A stretch of DNA of 64,000 nt from contig WARS01000071.1 of the NCBI GenBank assembly GCA_008933995.1, positions 8,643,018-8,707,017 of the forward strand, read 5' to 3'. Shown here piece by piece: positions 46,764 to 59,200 of this stretch. The stretch is from Datnioides undecimradiatus. Taxonomy: Eukaryota > Chordata > Actinopteri > Lobotiformes > Datnioididae. Under the pieces are notes generated by a model. That model did no database searches and had not been told where the DNA came from. It was given only the letters and a program-made list of their open reading frames with translations. Both the position numbers and the translations under genes were made by a program. Numbering within the stretch: position 1 is the stretch's first letter; the number at the start of each line of letters is the position of its first letter.

Positions 46764-49700
46764 AAAGAGGAATTGTGGGGAAAATTGCCCTCTGAATATT
46801 TTTGTCAGGTAACGTCCTCACGTACATTGTGCTCCCCGTTTTTGCCTGCGTGTTTATGAGTGTTCACGTGAAGGACCCTCGTGTTTTTAACCTTTGCAAA
46901 TGGAGGGTCATTTATTGCTTTTGGTTTGTTTTGTTTTGTTTTGGTTTATAATTTTTGTGGGGGGGTTTTTTTTTCTGTGTGTGTGAGGACAAAGCAACGT
47001 ACTGTTTTAGTACCCACAATAGCTTTAACCCCTTGCAAGCTAGCATTACGCATATAGGAAAAAAATATAAGTGGGGCTTGTGTTTAATAAATCCATGTAC
47101 TGCTTGTGGATTATAGACACATTAGCTTTATGATGCTAAAAGCAGGGTTGATGTGAGGAAATTCTGCAAGATTTATCAAATGATGCGTTTTCTACTGCCA
47201 CTAAGCTATATATTAAACTCTATATTCTTGATATGATCGTGTTCAGGTTATAATCTTGCAGGATCCTACTACAGTATTCTTGCCTCTCAAATATGAAGAG
47301 AGGGAGCTTAATTATTCCTCTGAAATCGGAGCAAAGTCAGCGGTCAACCCTGCTTGAGTGTGCATCCATAAGCCACAGCGCACAGCATGGAGACAAGGCT
47401 ATCGTACACATTAGGGAAAAAGAAAAAAAAAAAACAGCAACCTCCTCAGAGGTCAATCACTCTTTAGTTTGAGATTCACTTAAATTACAAGTGTGATATA
47501 TTCTGTTTCTATCAGTTTTGCGCTGACTGAGAAAAGGTTTGGGGAGTAGAAGAGGGAGAACTACTCGTGTTGTAAACCAGCTCCTGAGAGAGGAGTTGAG
47601 AGAAGGCCAGACAGGCTGGTGAAAAAAGCCAGATGTCTAGCTGAGAGCTCTCTCTGATATTGTGGAGAAATGAGTCCAGGGGTTTCCTGAGGGAGAAACT
47701 CCTGGTAAATTTTGGAGGAAAAAAAAAACCTGAAGTCTGGTTGCTCAGTCGACCGGAGGACATTGATTCAAATTAGCTGAGCCCCTACCCCTTCCCCTTG
47801 TATAGGCTCTGTGGAATCACTGAGTAGTAGATAGATACCCAGGATGTGATTGTGAGTAGAACTCCCTCCACCCCTTCGATAAATGAATTCTCACTTCGCT
47901 CCATCTAGTTTGAAATCAATGTCTGGCTCACCTGGTGTCATAACAGCATGCCACCTAAAAAGCTCCTCCTACCTCTGCTTGCAGGCTCCTCCCACTTCAC
48001 CTTTAAGTTTTACACATGATGCATCCAGTTTCTGATTTATCAAAAGCCTGCATGTCAAAAAACATAACCCATTTGTCATTAACTTGCATGGCATATGAGA
48101 AACACCCCTCTCCTTTGACCTGGGTGGTGGGATACGGCTTCAACTCAGTCCAATGAACAAAAACGTCATGGTACTCGTGAGTCATTGGCTTCCTAACTGC
48201 ACCAGCAGGATAATCGTGATGAATGCGCTTTCACATCAGCTCCTCAGAAACATACTGACCGTGTCGATATGACAGAAAAGCTCCTGACGTAACATCGGCT
48301 GCCTCCGGGCTCCTAACACGGCTTGCTGTTGCTTTGACTAACTACAGCCGCCGCCTGCTTTGTCTGTGTGGACTCAGCTGCTGACCATGTTAACAGACGC
48401 TCTAAATGGATCAATAATGCTAATGCTGATGATTTTGTTTGTTTCTCCATTTTGCAGTAATTACAGTAGTTCTGCGTGGATGACGAAGTACCAACACAAG
48501 GTCCATTCTCACTGCTGATTGAGTTCGCCGAAAAGAGTTAGCACTAACAGGCCATTTGGAATTGAAGACAAAACAAAAACAAAAAAAAGCTAAATGAAAA
48601 CACTGATTTCCAGTCACATCAACTGTCCTGCTTCCTTCTTATTTCTCGGAATGACACTTATTTTTGCGTGCTGCTGCTGGAAGCCAATTTCTCACAGGTC
48701 CAATGAACTGACGGCAATTATGACCAGAGTTTGCGATTGGCTCACATAACCCTCCATTGACAAGCCAGGGGACATGGGGTTGTTTCTCAATGTAAGGCAA
48801 CAAGCTGTTTTGTCCGGTTTCATCTTTTTTTATTGTTTGTTTTTAGTTTATTGTTTTTGTTAATCTGTGCACTTTCATTATATAGAATTATAACAGACTA
48901 TTATTAACCTATAGGAAAGCGTAGTAGTACTATGGTTTGTGAGTAATTCAGTATAGTTTATAAGACTGTAGGATTATACGTCCTCCTGAATTATATGAAC
49001 TTAAATAACACAAACTATTTACTCAACTAAAGGCTCCACAAACCACGAACCTACTATTACGACTTTATCCTCAAGATTTTATCCATCAATTAATCATTTT
49101 AAAATTGTTTTGTTACATCATATGTTATGCTGTTGGTTTTCTTTTATGTTTGTTCTACTGCCATGGTCTACACAAAAAAAAAAAATCCAGGGTGATCAAA
49201 TTCTGGGGTTTTTTCATGTATTTATTATTCCTAGGAATAGTTCAAAATAACACAATGAAACTTGACAACGCTCTGACTCAAATAGGTAAGTTGTGTTTTG
49301 GGAAAAATTTGAGTGACATGATACGCTTTTCCTAGCTTCTTACCGAGGGCGTTCAACTGAGACGGGATCACTGACTTTCAGAATTCTCTGCAAGTGCGAC
49401 AATTAAATTCCAAATTGGAATTGTTTCATTCTCTCTTTGTTTATCGTGCCAAATATTGGTACACCGTTTAGGTTGAAAAGAATCAAGACTGGGACATAAA
49501 GACAAGCCGTCACTGAGGAAGATGTAGTAGGGGGCCATGGCTCTCCGCGCGAGCGCCGGGGTTTTGTTTTTGGTTTGTTTAGTTCTTCGTTTCTGACCAG
49601 TAGTGCCTTTCATTGTTTCAAGGGAGAATCGTAGATTAGTATTTTATGTTTTCTTTTTTATAGGCGAGGACTTTGGGTTTAAAATAACTGTGAGCAGCAA

Positions 49701-50739
49701 TAAGTGCAAAGGGAATTTTCCCCTGTCTGCATGAGTGAGATAATAGTTTTGAAATTAGCTCAATAAAACTGAAATTGCATTGAATTCTGCAGGTCAGTGA
49801 TCCATTCAAGAAATTCAGGGGTATTAAGAAAAGGTTGTTTTTTTATCAAACGTTGGGAACCAAAAGAAATCCCTTTGGCCTCCTGTTATTGAACAAAATG
49901 CTCCAAGCATCTGTAATGCGTTGGGGTAGATCAGTGTACTATTGGAAACATCTACGTATCTCTAGCATTGTTTGGTGAAGGTAATGTGATATCAATAGTG
50001 TTGAAAAAAAATGTGCAGAGAGCGCATTTTCTCTTTCTTTTTTGTCCAATTTGAGTTTTGTTTGTTGTTCTTTTTTTATTATTCTTGAATCTTTTTTTTT
50101 TTTTACATCATCTTTGAGCATTGTGTTTTCAGGAAACAGAAAACAAGATAAGCATCAACAAGCTTGAATAGTGCCATTATAGCCAACGCTTGTTTGTTGA
50201 GGCGTTAAAGTTACCAATATGGATGAGAAGCTAAAAAAATAAAAATAAAAGTGCAATTCAGATACTGTTTTACATTTTAAAAAACAAAAAGGTTTTCTGT
50301 TTGCTGGAAGCGATAGCATTGTGATAATAAAATTAGCTGTGCAAACTTTATATTGTCATATTGTGTTCCAGTATTGATCCATAATGAGAGTTTGATATCT
50401 TTATATGAAATAACGACTTCACCTGTATGTTGGTATTTATTTGAATTGTCATGCAGTACTGTATTCTTATCAATAATGTGCATTATGATTAGTGGCATAT
50501 TGATTACAGCTAAATGTCATATGCATGTTTCTCAGTCATGGGACCTTTACACAGAATTGAAAACAAACATGTAAACTTTTGTCAGGGTGTTTAAAAAAAA
50601 AAATACAGACAAAAAAAAAGAAAAAGACAAGAGTTAAGTCTGATGTATTACTGCTGAACTAATCCTATGAAAGTGTTTTGTTTGTTTTCTAGTAGAGAGG
50701 TGGTATGTCTGTGTAAAGGTAGTCATACTGGCTAAAATC

Positions 50740-50745
50740 AATAAA
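50740..50745 (+). terminator. BICD2 polyadenylation signal, preferred candidate
   Basis: AATAAA followed by a TGTGACTT stretch. Base composition changes from AT-rich to mixed immediately afterwards, suggesting the transcript ends near 50765. Other AATAAA sites occur near 49763 and 50240. Confidence 0.5.
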
Positions 50746-50992
50746 TGTGACTTAAGTTCCGAGGTGTCTGAGCGTCGTTATTTATAACTCGTGCACTGCA
50801 GCGGCAGCAGACGAAGGGTTAAACGGGGAAGTAAATGGTCTGCAGCCTTGGTGTCTCCTCAGAGTGTTCCCAGCTGGAAGCCAGGGGCAGGGGAACTTCC
50901 CAGCTGTCTGAGCGGCTCCAGTACGTGATCACATTTCACACAATGCACAAAAACACTTCCACCACCTAAACCCCAACCCCCATCCAACCCCC

Positions 50993-51135
50993 TTCCCTCT
51001 TGCTCTCTCTCACTCCCTGTCTTTTCTCTGCTGTCTCACTTAAACCCCGCTACTCTCTCTCTCTCCCTCTGTGTCTCCCTCTCTCTCTCTCTTCGGCCTT
51101 TCTCTGTTTCCCATTTCTTTTCCTTTCCTCCCCTC
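50993..51135. repeat. Pyrimidine-rich CT tract
   Basis: Nearly pure C/T on the plus strand with several CT runs, downstream of the preferred BICD2 polyadenylation site. Confidence 0.8.
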
Positions 51136-51441
51136 TCCCTGCCTTCTGGAGATACACCCACTCACACCGATCGAAGCCAGTTGCTTTTGACCTTTGGTGC
51201 ACCCGCCACTTCCTGTCCAGGCTCTGGAGGCTGATGCTCTGCCCGATTAATGCTGCAGTCCGTTTTGTTTTGTTTTGGGCTTGGGTTTGGTTTTTTTTGC
51301 AGTTGTTTAAAATGGAGAAACACTGTTGGGCTTTTTCAAAACAACCTTGAACTCCGAAGAAACACGTAAATTCAGACTGTTGTTAGCAGAGAAAGCCCAA
51401 AAGTGATATATAATGATACATGATTATAAATTTGAAACTTG

Positions 51442-51447
51442 AATAAA
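51442..51447 (+). terminator. Alternative distal polyadenylation signal
   Basis: AATAAA followed by a T/G-rich element (TTGTCTGCACCTTTGTG). It could serve a longer BICD2 3' UTR. Confidence 0.35.
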
Positions 51448-51595
51448 TGCTTGTCTGCACCTTTGTGAATATCATGGGATGTACAAGTCCTTTTAAATGA
51501 CCAATGAGATGCAAGGGGTCAGCCTTCTACACCAAACAGGGAACTTTTTATGTGAATACACTGATAAGGTATACATACTACTGCACGGTTTAAAT

Positions 51596-51609
51596 CAGTG
51601 GTTCCCAAC
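51596..51609 (+). mobile_element. hAT-like terminal motif
   Basis: CAGTGGTTCCCAAC is typical of hAT-superfamily ends. It is preceded by GTTTAAAT, a possible 8-bp target copy. No partner end was found nearby. Confidence 0.3.
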
Positions 51610-52779
51610 ATTTATAATATAACCACACTACAGTTGAGATCAACACAGACACACACCATAAAAGGACACGTGTGTCATTCTGATTTCACTGCTTCACCCT
51701 AACAGACAATTCCTACTCAATTCAGAGAGACTCTCCAAATAGGCAACCACTTCTAATTTATCACAGAAATGACCAGACGCAGCCCCACCCATCTGAAAGG
51801 TCAGGGCAGAGGGAGTTTATGAGGCTATTTGGCCATCTGATAAACAGTTCTGATGGAGTACACTGGCAGAAATATCCCGTATTATCTTGAATTAGCGTTA
51901 ACTACAATATCCAAATAAGTTATAATGACAGTTCCATAAAGTTGCAGGGACATACAAATAACAATTTCTTTTAAAAAGATGTCTAATTTGAAGTAGCAAT
52001 GGCAGAGATCTTAACTTTTAGTCCCTCCAAGGCTCCAAACAACATTTGATGCTACACTTCCCATAAAGCAATTTGATAGGATTGGATCATCAACGAAGAC
52101 ACATTCAGACTACAGGACTCCTCACTGCAGGTAAAATGAATTGTGTGAATGAGTAAAATCAGTTGTGTGCGGCTTTAAGTAACTGCTCAATAAGCCATTT
52201 AAGAATGTGCTCGCAAACACATAAAACTGCATTTCAATCATATTAAACGCATAATACTCCTCACACAGCCCTGCTACAATATTTACACCTCTCACAATTA
52301 GAATAACCTGGAATCAATTACAGTAATTATCAAGACGCCCAAACTCGGCTGTGATTTAGTACAGTTAAACCAGTTGCTGCCATTCACCATATGCCTCGCT
52401 GATTGAATTTGAATGGCAGGGTATTAATGAGAGCCAGAGGGAAGAGGTCATTTCTCTGACATCACTGTAGCAACAGTGGAGCCATTGTTGGTGCCACTCT
52501 CCTCTTTATCCTCCCCACCCAGGGCTCAACTGGCCGAGGAAATGTGGGTCAGTGGGATTCATTTCATGGCATCAGTCCTGCTCTATTAATATGCAGGTGC
52601 TGTGATTATTCTCTGGGTGGAGGGGGATTCATACAGCATGAGCAGCTGTTTCACATCTCAGCTGATGCACTATTACATGTCACCACTTGGGGTCCCTATA
52701 ACACAGTTGTTGACATCCTCATGAGCAGCCTGAATCCTGAAAAGTTACTTTAAGGTCTGTTGCTGGCCTTAAAAGAGAG

Positions 52780-52834
<55 letters not shown>

Positions 52835-55195
52835 TAACAAAGAGTCTTTTTCTATGTGTATTAGCCATTGCTGTCATGTGGCGAATCCATGTGGAGCCTT
52901 AAGGGACAGAGAGCCACGATCAGCTGATCTGGAGCAGCAGCACCAATCAACAACACCACACATGTCTCACATGAATTTGCTGCAAGTACACACTCACAGG
53001 GATACACACCTTTCTCTACTGGAGCATGAATTATACCAACATGGATGTTAACAAATTTATGACCTGTTGAGTGTGAGCTCAGTCTCATGATGCATTAAAA
53101 ACATTCCTTAGCCCTGACATTGGACACAGGGTGTGAGTGTCCTCCCATCTGTGAGTCATGTATTATCTCCACAGAAATGTTGGTGTGGTCTCAGTGTGCC
53201 AGGTTAGCGCGGTATCGTCTGTGACAACTAACAGATGTTGATTCAATCAGTGTGAGGCTCTAATTTGCACCTGAAAAGGAGGGAAGGAATAGAGACTGGC
53301 ACCCGAGTCTTGAGTGTGATTAGTCATATGATTGGGGTATTTGCACTAGGAGGGTTTCTGATAAGTGTAAAAAGCACTAGGCGGCTCATCTCACACTTAT
53401 CCATGTCGACTTTCGCACCTATCCTTAAGCTTGACTGCTCATCTGCCACTCTCCTAATTGTCTTTTTTCATATATCTCACTCTGTCCTCACCTTTCCCTC
53501 CAGCTCCCTTTAATTCCCCTCTCCTTTCTTTTCCTCCTTCCTTCCCCCTCTGTGAATGCTGTTGTTTCACTCTGCTCTGCGGTTATGAGTGCAGCCCCAG
53601 GGAAGCGGAGGAGAGGATGTATCCCAGGGGGCTGTTTGGTGTTCTGCTTTCTGTGGACCAGCATGCCCCAGACGGGCTGACAGGCAGCTCCATGCACTCT
53701 GGGGCACTAACAGGGGCACCAGGCCCCTGGTCTATTTAAAACATGAGTTCAGTCATCCACAAAACACTTGGCCTTTCAGACTCTGCACAGACATGTTCAC
53801 AATAATTCTCTAAAGCAAAAAAGAAAAAGGCTGAAGCAAAGAGGGAATGTGTTTTTTTAATCCTTGTATTTGCTTGCATCTGCAAGAATGTAAGTTCAGT
53901 GATTAAAGTGCAGCAAGTGACCCAGGGTAAATGTGGGAGGGGGTGATTTATAGATACAGGTTATTAGAGAGGAGTACAGGTCAATGAATTGGCCTATTGC
54001 CTGGCAAGCAGCCAGACAGGGAGCCATTATCATTAGAGGCCCTGCTGTTGTCTGTGTTGATCCGCGGCAGATGAAACGCGTGCAGCACCAGCACCAGCCA
54101 CAAAAAAGGGGTTAATGACACGTAGCTAAGTAGACACGGGTTTTCGAAAAGACAGACACAGAGCGGTGTAAGAAAGGTACCCGGCCACACGGTCAAGCTT
54201 GTGAAGACTGGTTGAGAACAGACGCATCATTGAGAAAATACATAAACAAGCATTGATGGAAGACATATATTATTTGCTGCGTTGTAGTCAAATATTTAAA
54301 ATTTGTAATTATTTCTTGGGCTTCAAATAATTACTTTAGCCAAACCACAGGTTTTTTTAAACCAACAACTCATAGACATCAAGTGACAAGGGGCAACTAG
54401 ACACTCACTATATGAGGCCACAAGCCAAAATGAAGTTAACCAGAAGTTCGGTGTTTAACACTAAATTATTATCTAAGCAGATCACGTGTTTTTGTGTAAC
54501 ATGTTAAACTGCAATGCTTGAGTAGATGTACTGTGTTACTAAGCCACCAGTGCAGATAAAGTTGTGCTGCCACACAGCTGACTTAAGGCACCACAGCTGA
54601 CCCTTAATGGCTTCAGCATATTAAGAGCAACACCTGTTTCAAAGAGTAACCAATAACTCTCGGACTTTGAACTTCAAATAACAAGGACAACAGAAACTGA
54701 ATTTTATGACTATAATAAGCTGCAAATTCAAGATTTGTTTTCTCCTTCTGTCAGTTCCTTATTACTGTGTACAATCATTCGCAGAGGCAGCTGACGGCAT
54801 CCATTCAGCTGGCTGGAAACTCAAGATAATCAATTAAAAGACGAGGAGAAAAGGCCTGAGCAGTGACATGGAAATGCAGTCCCAGTTTGTATTCGTGAGC
54901 CAGGCCCCCTTTTTTTCCACACTAATAGGCTGCTGTGGAGTTTTCTAAGCAGAGCTATCTCTTGAAATAGACCTCATCCTTTTCATGACTTCACGTGACA
55001 ACCCATGTCATGCCTCTGCGCCGATGGGCACATCATGGCTGAAAAGATGGAAAACTACACTTTAGAGAAGACAATAAGCTAGACAGCTGTTTTAGTACCC
55101 GGGAGGGTGTTGCGGGACAAAATTGTCTTGTTTATTGTTTTTTTTTTCCAATGCTAATATTTTATTCTAGCATTTAATACTCAATGAATGAGGTT
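51610..55195. other. Intergenic region between BICD2 and the next putative gene
   Basis: No exon or recognisable gene on either strand. It contains the TG array at 52782-52828 and otherwise unremarkable AT-rich sequence. Confidence 0.65.
52782..52828. repeat. TG microsatellite
   Basis: About 23 uninterrupted TG units in intergenic DNA. Confidence 0.95.
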
Positions 55196-55400
55196 GTTGC
55201 GCGCGCGCGCCTCACACCGGGAGCGCGCTTTATCTTTTTTCCAGCGGCACAGAGGAAAGAGTTCTGTTTCTAGAGAGGGAGGAGAAAGGGACTACATGAA
55301 GGACTGCAGCGCTCTTACTCTGCACAGAAAATGACCCGGGTAAAAATCTCTCGCGGCCGTTAGGAAACCATGAAGCGTCCTTAGTGTGCGCGAGAGTCTG
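55196..55400 (+). promoter_or_regulatory. CpG-rich promoter of a putative downstream gene
   Basis: A GCGCGCGCGC run at about 55200 followed by CpG-dense sequence in an otherwise CpG-poor region marks a probable CpG-island promoter. Three short upstream open frames start at about 55297, 55331 and 55370, so the 5' UTR likely begins upstream of them. Confidence 0.5.
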
Positions 55401-55554
55401 TGTGTGTTTTATTCTTTCGGCGAACAGGAAAAAAAGAGGCTGTGAAGTGGACGCGCTCCTCCGAGTTTAGTACGCTGGAGCCGCTGCTGTTGCCAGTTTC
55501 GCCGAGAAAAGGACGGATTCAGCAGAGACATACCGGAGAAGAAGTTTGTGCAAG

Positions 55555-55576
55555 ATGCAGGGGGTTTCAGCTACTG
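55555..55576 (+). CDS. Possible first coding exon of an unidentified plus-strand gene (partial)
   Basis: ATG at 55555 with A at -3 (AAGATG) encodes MQGVSAT plus one base, then meets a consensus donor CTG|GTAAGTG. The rest of the exon upstream would be 5' UTR. The peptide is too short to identify. It could instead be entirely non-coding, with the start codon in a later exon. No later exon was recognised in the remaining 8.4 kb, so the first intron would extend past the window. Confidence 0.35.
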
Positions 55577-55927
55577 GTAAGTGAACCGCTCTAATAAATA
55601 AAGGCGTTTCTTCCTCTCTGTCTTTTTCAATAACTCCCTGTGGTTTTCTCAAGTTGTTTCCAAATGGTTATACGGCGCACAGGATTTGAATTCCAAAATG
55701 CTTTTGCCAGCTGTCAACGGGGGCAGCTGCAGGCCTGCATCAACTCCAAAACAACGCAAAGAGTTGTGGTTTTTGCCCGCTTCACAAACGCTGCGATGAG
55801 AGTCGCATTAATGGTCCATTGGGAAGCTTAAGCTGACATTGCAAGAATAGGAGCAAAGCCGTGCCAAACCCTGAGAGAAGGAGCTCTGACCTCACAATTG
55901 CCCCAATCTGACGCAGCCCCCCCCCCT

Positions 55928-55928
<1 letters not shown>

Positions 55929-55960
<32 letters not shown>
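55929..55960. repeat. CA microsatellite
   Basis: Sixteen CA units just after a C-rich run. Confidence 0.95.
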
Positions 55961-55963
<3 letters not shown>

Positions 55964-56152
55964 ATCTGTATATGACCGGAAATCAGATCAGACAGTAACC
56001 ACTATGAGAATGTAAGTTAGTTGAAATAATAATGGTCTGAAGCAGAGTCATTCATCCTCCTCCGTACATTAGTGTGTGTGTGCGCGCGCGTGCGTGCATG
56101 TGGCCATAACAGAGACACTCTTTCTGTGTGAAATGGGATTTGAGTGGTGGAT

Positions 56153-56155
<3 letters not shown>

Positions 56156-56203
<48 letters not shown>
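56156..56203. repeat. GT microsatellite
   Basis: Twenty-four GT units about 200 bases from an oppositely oriented CA array (55929-55960). Confidence 0.95.
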
Positions 56204-56204
<1 letters not shown>

Positions 56205-59200
56205 GCTGTGTGTGTAATGCAGAGCTCATGAGATTAGAGATGTGTTGAAAGTGTCTGCAACTTTGTTTGTGTGTCCATCTGTCTGGAGGGATGGCAGGGC
56301 GACTGACGGCTGATCTGTTTGAGGAAGAGTTGTGTGAGTGTCACTGTGTGGTTTCCTCTCTAACGCTGTTTACTGAGATATTTTTAATTGTGCGATTTAC
56401 CTCAACTGCAGACACCATCACAAAGGAGCAGAGAGGGGAGTTGTGCTTTTTTTCTTTCTTTCTAAATCAACTGTTCATTATTCGCCGTGTCCAGATCTTT
56501 GTTCTCGTGTTATGTGTAGTATTTCATATGGTCTTGACATGACAGATCTGGGGCGTTGGGCTTAATATTCCTATCAGCTAACCACAGTGTGTTATTGTGA
56601 GAACCAGACTCCATAGAAAATTCGGCTAAATCTTAAGATCCTTAACAGAGGCCTCGAAAATAAAGTGCTAGCATGCAGACAAAGGAGGGATGGGGGGGGG
56701 GTGTAATAGAAAGAGTGATAGAGATGAAGTGCTGATGGGACGATATCAGGCTGCAGCAAAGGTGAGCTATGCAGAGAGAGAAAAAGAGAGTGTGTTTGTT
56801 GTGAGACTCGGGGGAGGAATCGATCTGCCGTCCTCCTGGCCGACTTTCTTTTTCCGGCAGTCCAGCAGTGTATCGTTTCTCTCCCACACACACACTCATT
56901 CCCAAGGCCTTGGCCTTTTCTTTTTTTTTTTTGCAGTTCCCTCTTTCTCTCCCACACTGTCCCAGATCAATCTCTGCCCCCTCATCTCTCTGCCTGCCTT
57001 AAGCCCCCTCCCCAACACGTACACACACACACACTCTAGTGCTCACTGCGACTGCCATCAGATGAAATATACGTAATTTTTTCTCTTTTCTTAAGTTCCC
57101 CTCGACTCTTATTCCTTCCACATGGGAAATGAAGCAGCCCATGCACTCTCTAATGCTTATTTTTGTGTTTATGATGGGAGGGTCAGAAAGGGTTGTAAGC
57201 TGCTCGCATCAAATCATTGAGGAATCTATTAAAATAAACCACATCACAAATAAACTGCGGTGGGATAGATAGCATGCCTCTCAGTTTGAATTCCACCTCC
57301 GTCCTCAGATTTGTTTCCAACACCATAAACTTCTCTGACAGCCTTCACTCTCAGTCTTGCACTCTGTGCACTATCCGTCTCACTGAGAAGTTGGTGAATG
57401 TCTCCGCTGCAGAGACAGGGTGACGGTGGTCCATGTGTGCCAGCTAGATGCTCTGGCATGGATGTCCTGGCTGGCTGTTTAGGTTATTTATTATTAACAA
57501 AAGCTAAAGGGCCTAGCTGTGTTTAACCAAGCCAATGTAAACATCTCCCCACTGTGTTAGATAAACATAGAGACAGAAGTTAGGGAGGAGGATGGTGAGA
57601 ATATTATTTGCCCAGTTTCTTACTCTTATTATTTTTGTCTTAGGATGACCCTGCTGTTGCTTTCCCTCACTTTAATGAACTTGATTTACTCGCATAAGTG
57701 TTAGAAGACGAGGACATTAACACTGAAACTGATTCAGGCCCATGTTGCTTCATTTTACCAGTAACCACTGCTGAGAAGTAGCAGGGGATTAGCAGCTGAA
57801 GGCTGATGTGAATCATCTAGGTGGTGCCATGTCTGGACAAAACTAAAATCAAGGAATTTTGTCCTGTCCTGCTTCAGTGAAATATAAAATTTAGCCAAAA
57901 TACAATAGCATATTTTACAATAATGATTAACTGTTTTTAATATTAAAAATGTGTTTCTCTGTCCTCATGAGAGGTAAGTCTTTGCTAATGGAAGACATAT
58001 TTTCCATTAGCTGTACATTCCCTGTAATAATAGCAGTGCTCACTGTTTTGGGTTAGTTCAATGTAGGTGCTGCGACTCAGCTTTAATCCTTTGGAGCAAA
58101 TTTCTTTGGTGAACATCTGCTAGTTGTAGTCTCTGTATGCACTTTGTCAAAGTGTCATTGGCGCGGTGAGGTTTCAGTGGTTGGTTACCTTTGCTGTGCA
58201 GAGACCACAACCTGTGCTTGCCAAGAAGCACCGGACACACTGTTGACTAGCTGTTTCGACTCTTATGCTAAGCTAGGCTAAAAAGGCTATGACTCCACCT
58301 CTATACTGATACATAGACATGAAATCGATATAGATCTTCTCATCTCGTTCTGAGAAAGCAGTTAAGCACATTGTGTTAAATGTTTAACCTGTATGTTCTG
58401 CTCCGGTGGCAATGCAAGCAGCTGAGTCACAGGGCTCACTATACAAAAGCTAAAGTGTTTCTGAATAATCTCAAACATACCATCAGCATTTCTGTAATGC
58501 AACTTAATTTCTCTTACTGGCAACAGTACATAGGTGATAAGTTATGATTTGCAGATAATATCGGGTAGTGGTTAAGCTGTTCCTCTATTACTGCAAGATC
58601 AGTCTTACTACACACGATGGGGTCAGTCAGCCACTATCACTTAACACAGTGTTAGCACAGACACAAATAACCTACTTTTTTGCAAACAATGATTTTGGTG
58701 TTTATGTTCTCAAGATGACCAACGGCCCAGTCACCCGATAACTCAGCATGTTCCAGTAAGAACCACTCTTTAACATCCCCTGCATTGCTCTACTCCTCTA
58801 TCTCCCTGTCTCATTCTGTTTGAATGTATGTGTCAGACAGCATGACTCAGTTCCAGGACCATTCAGAAGCTTCAGGCTCACTCCTGGACGGCCCGGGTGT
58901 CACATTGATTTTCCTAATGGTGGTCATGTGTGGATCTTGCTGTTGCAAAGGCTTCAGCTAAGGCAGCGCTGCAGTTTGAGTGTGTGTGTCTTTGCATGTG
59001 TAGAAGACAGGCCTCTGATGTGATTGACCCCTTTTCTGACAGGCAACTTTTTTTCCTACGCTGCATGTCCTGAAGGAGTCCCATCTTAAAGCCTCTGCCT
59101 GTGCTTTCGAATAGGCTGTAAATGTCAATCATCTCGGCAAGTTGTTGGACTGTTTGCGTTAAACGACTCTCAGCAGCAGATAAGATAGTACTTTATTAGG

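Larger units (their letters stand above)
45157..50765 (+). other. BICD2 3' UTR (long form)
   Basis: No coding sequence apart from the two candidate alternative terminal exons. It becomes increasingly AT-rich after 48800, with T-runs and ATTTA motifs typical of vertebrate 3' UTRs. The extent is inferred from the polyadenylation signal. Confidence 0.55.

Noticed and set aside
55400..55594. Open frame across the CpG-rich first exon in another reading frame
   Set aside because: It begins with GTG, has no ATG, and runs through the splice donor. It is best explained as 5' UTR sequence.
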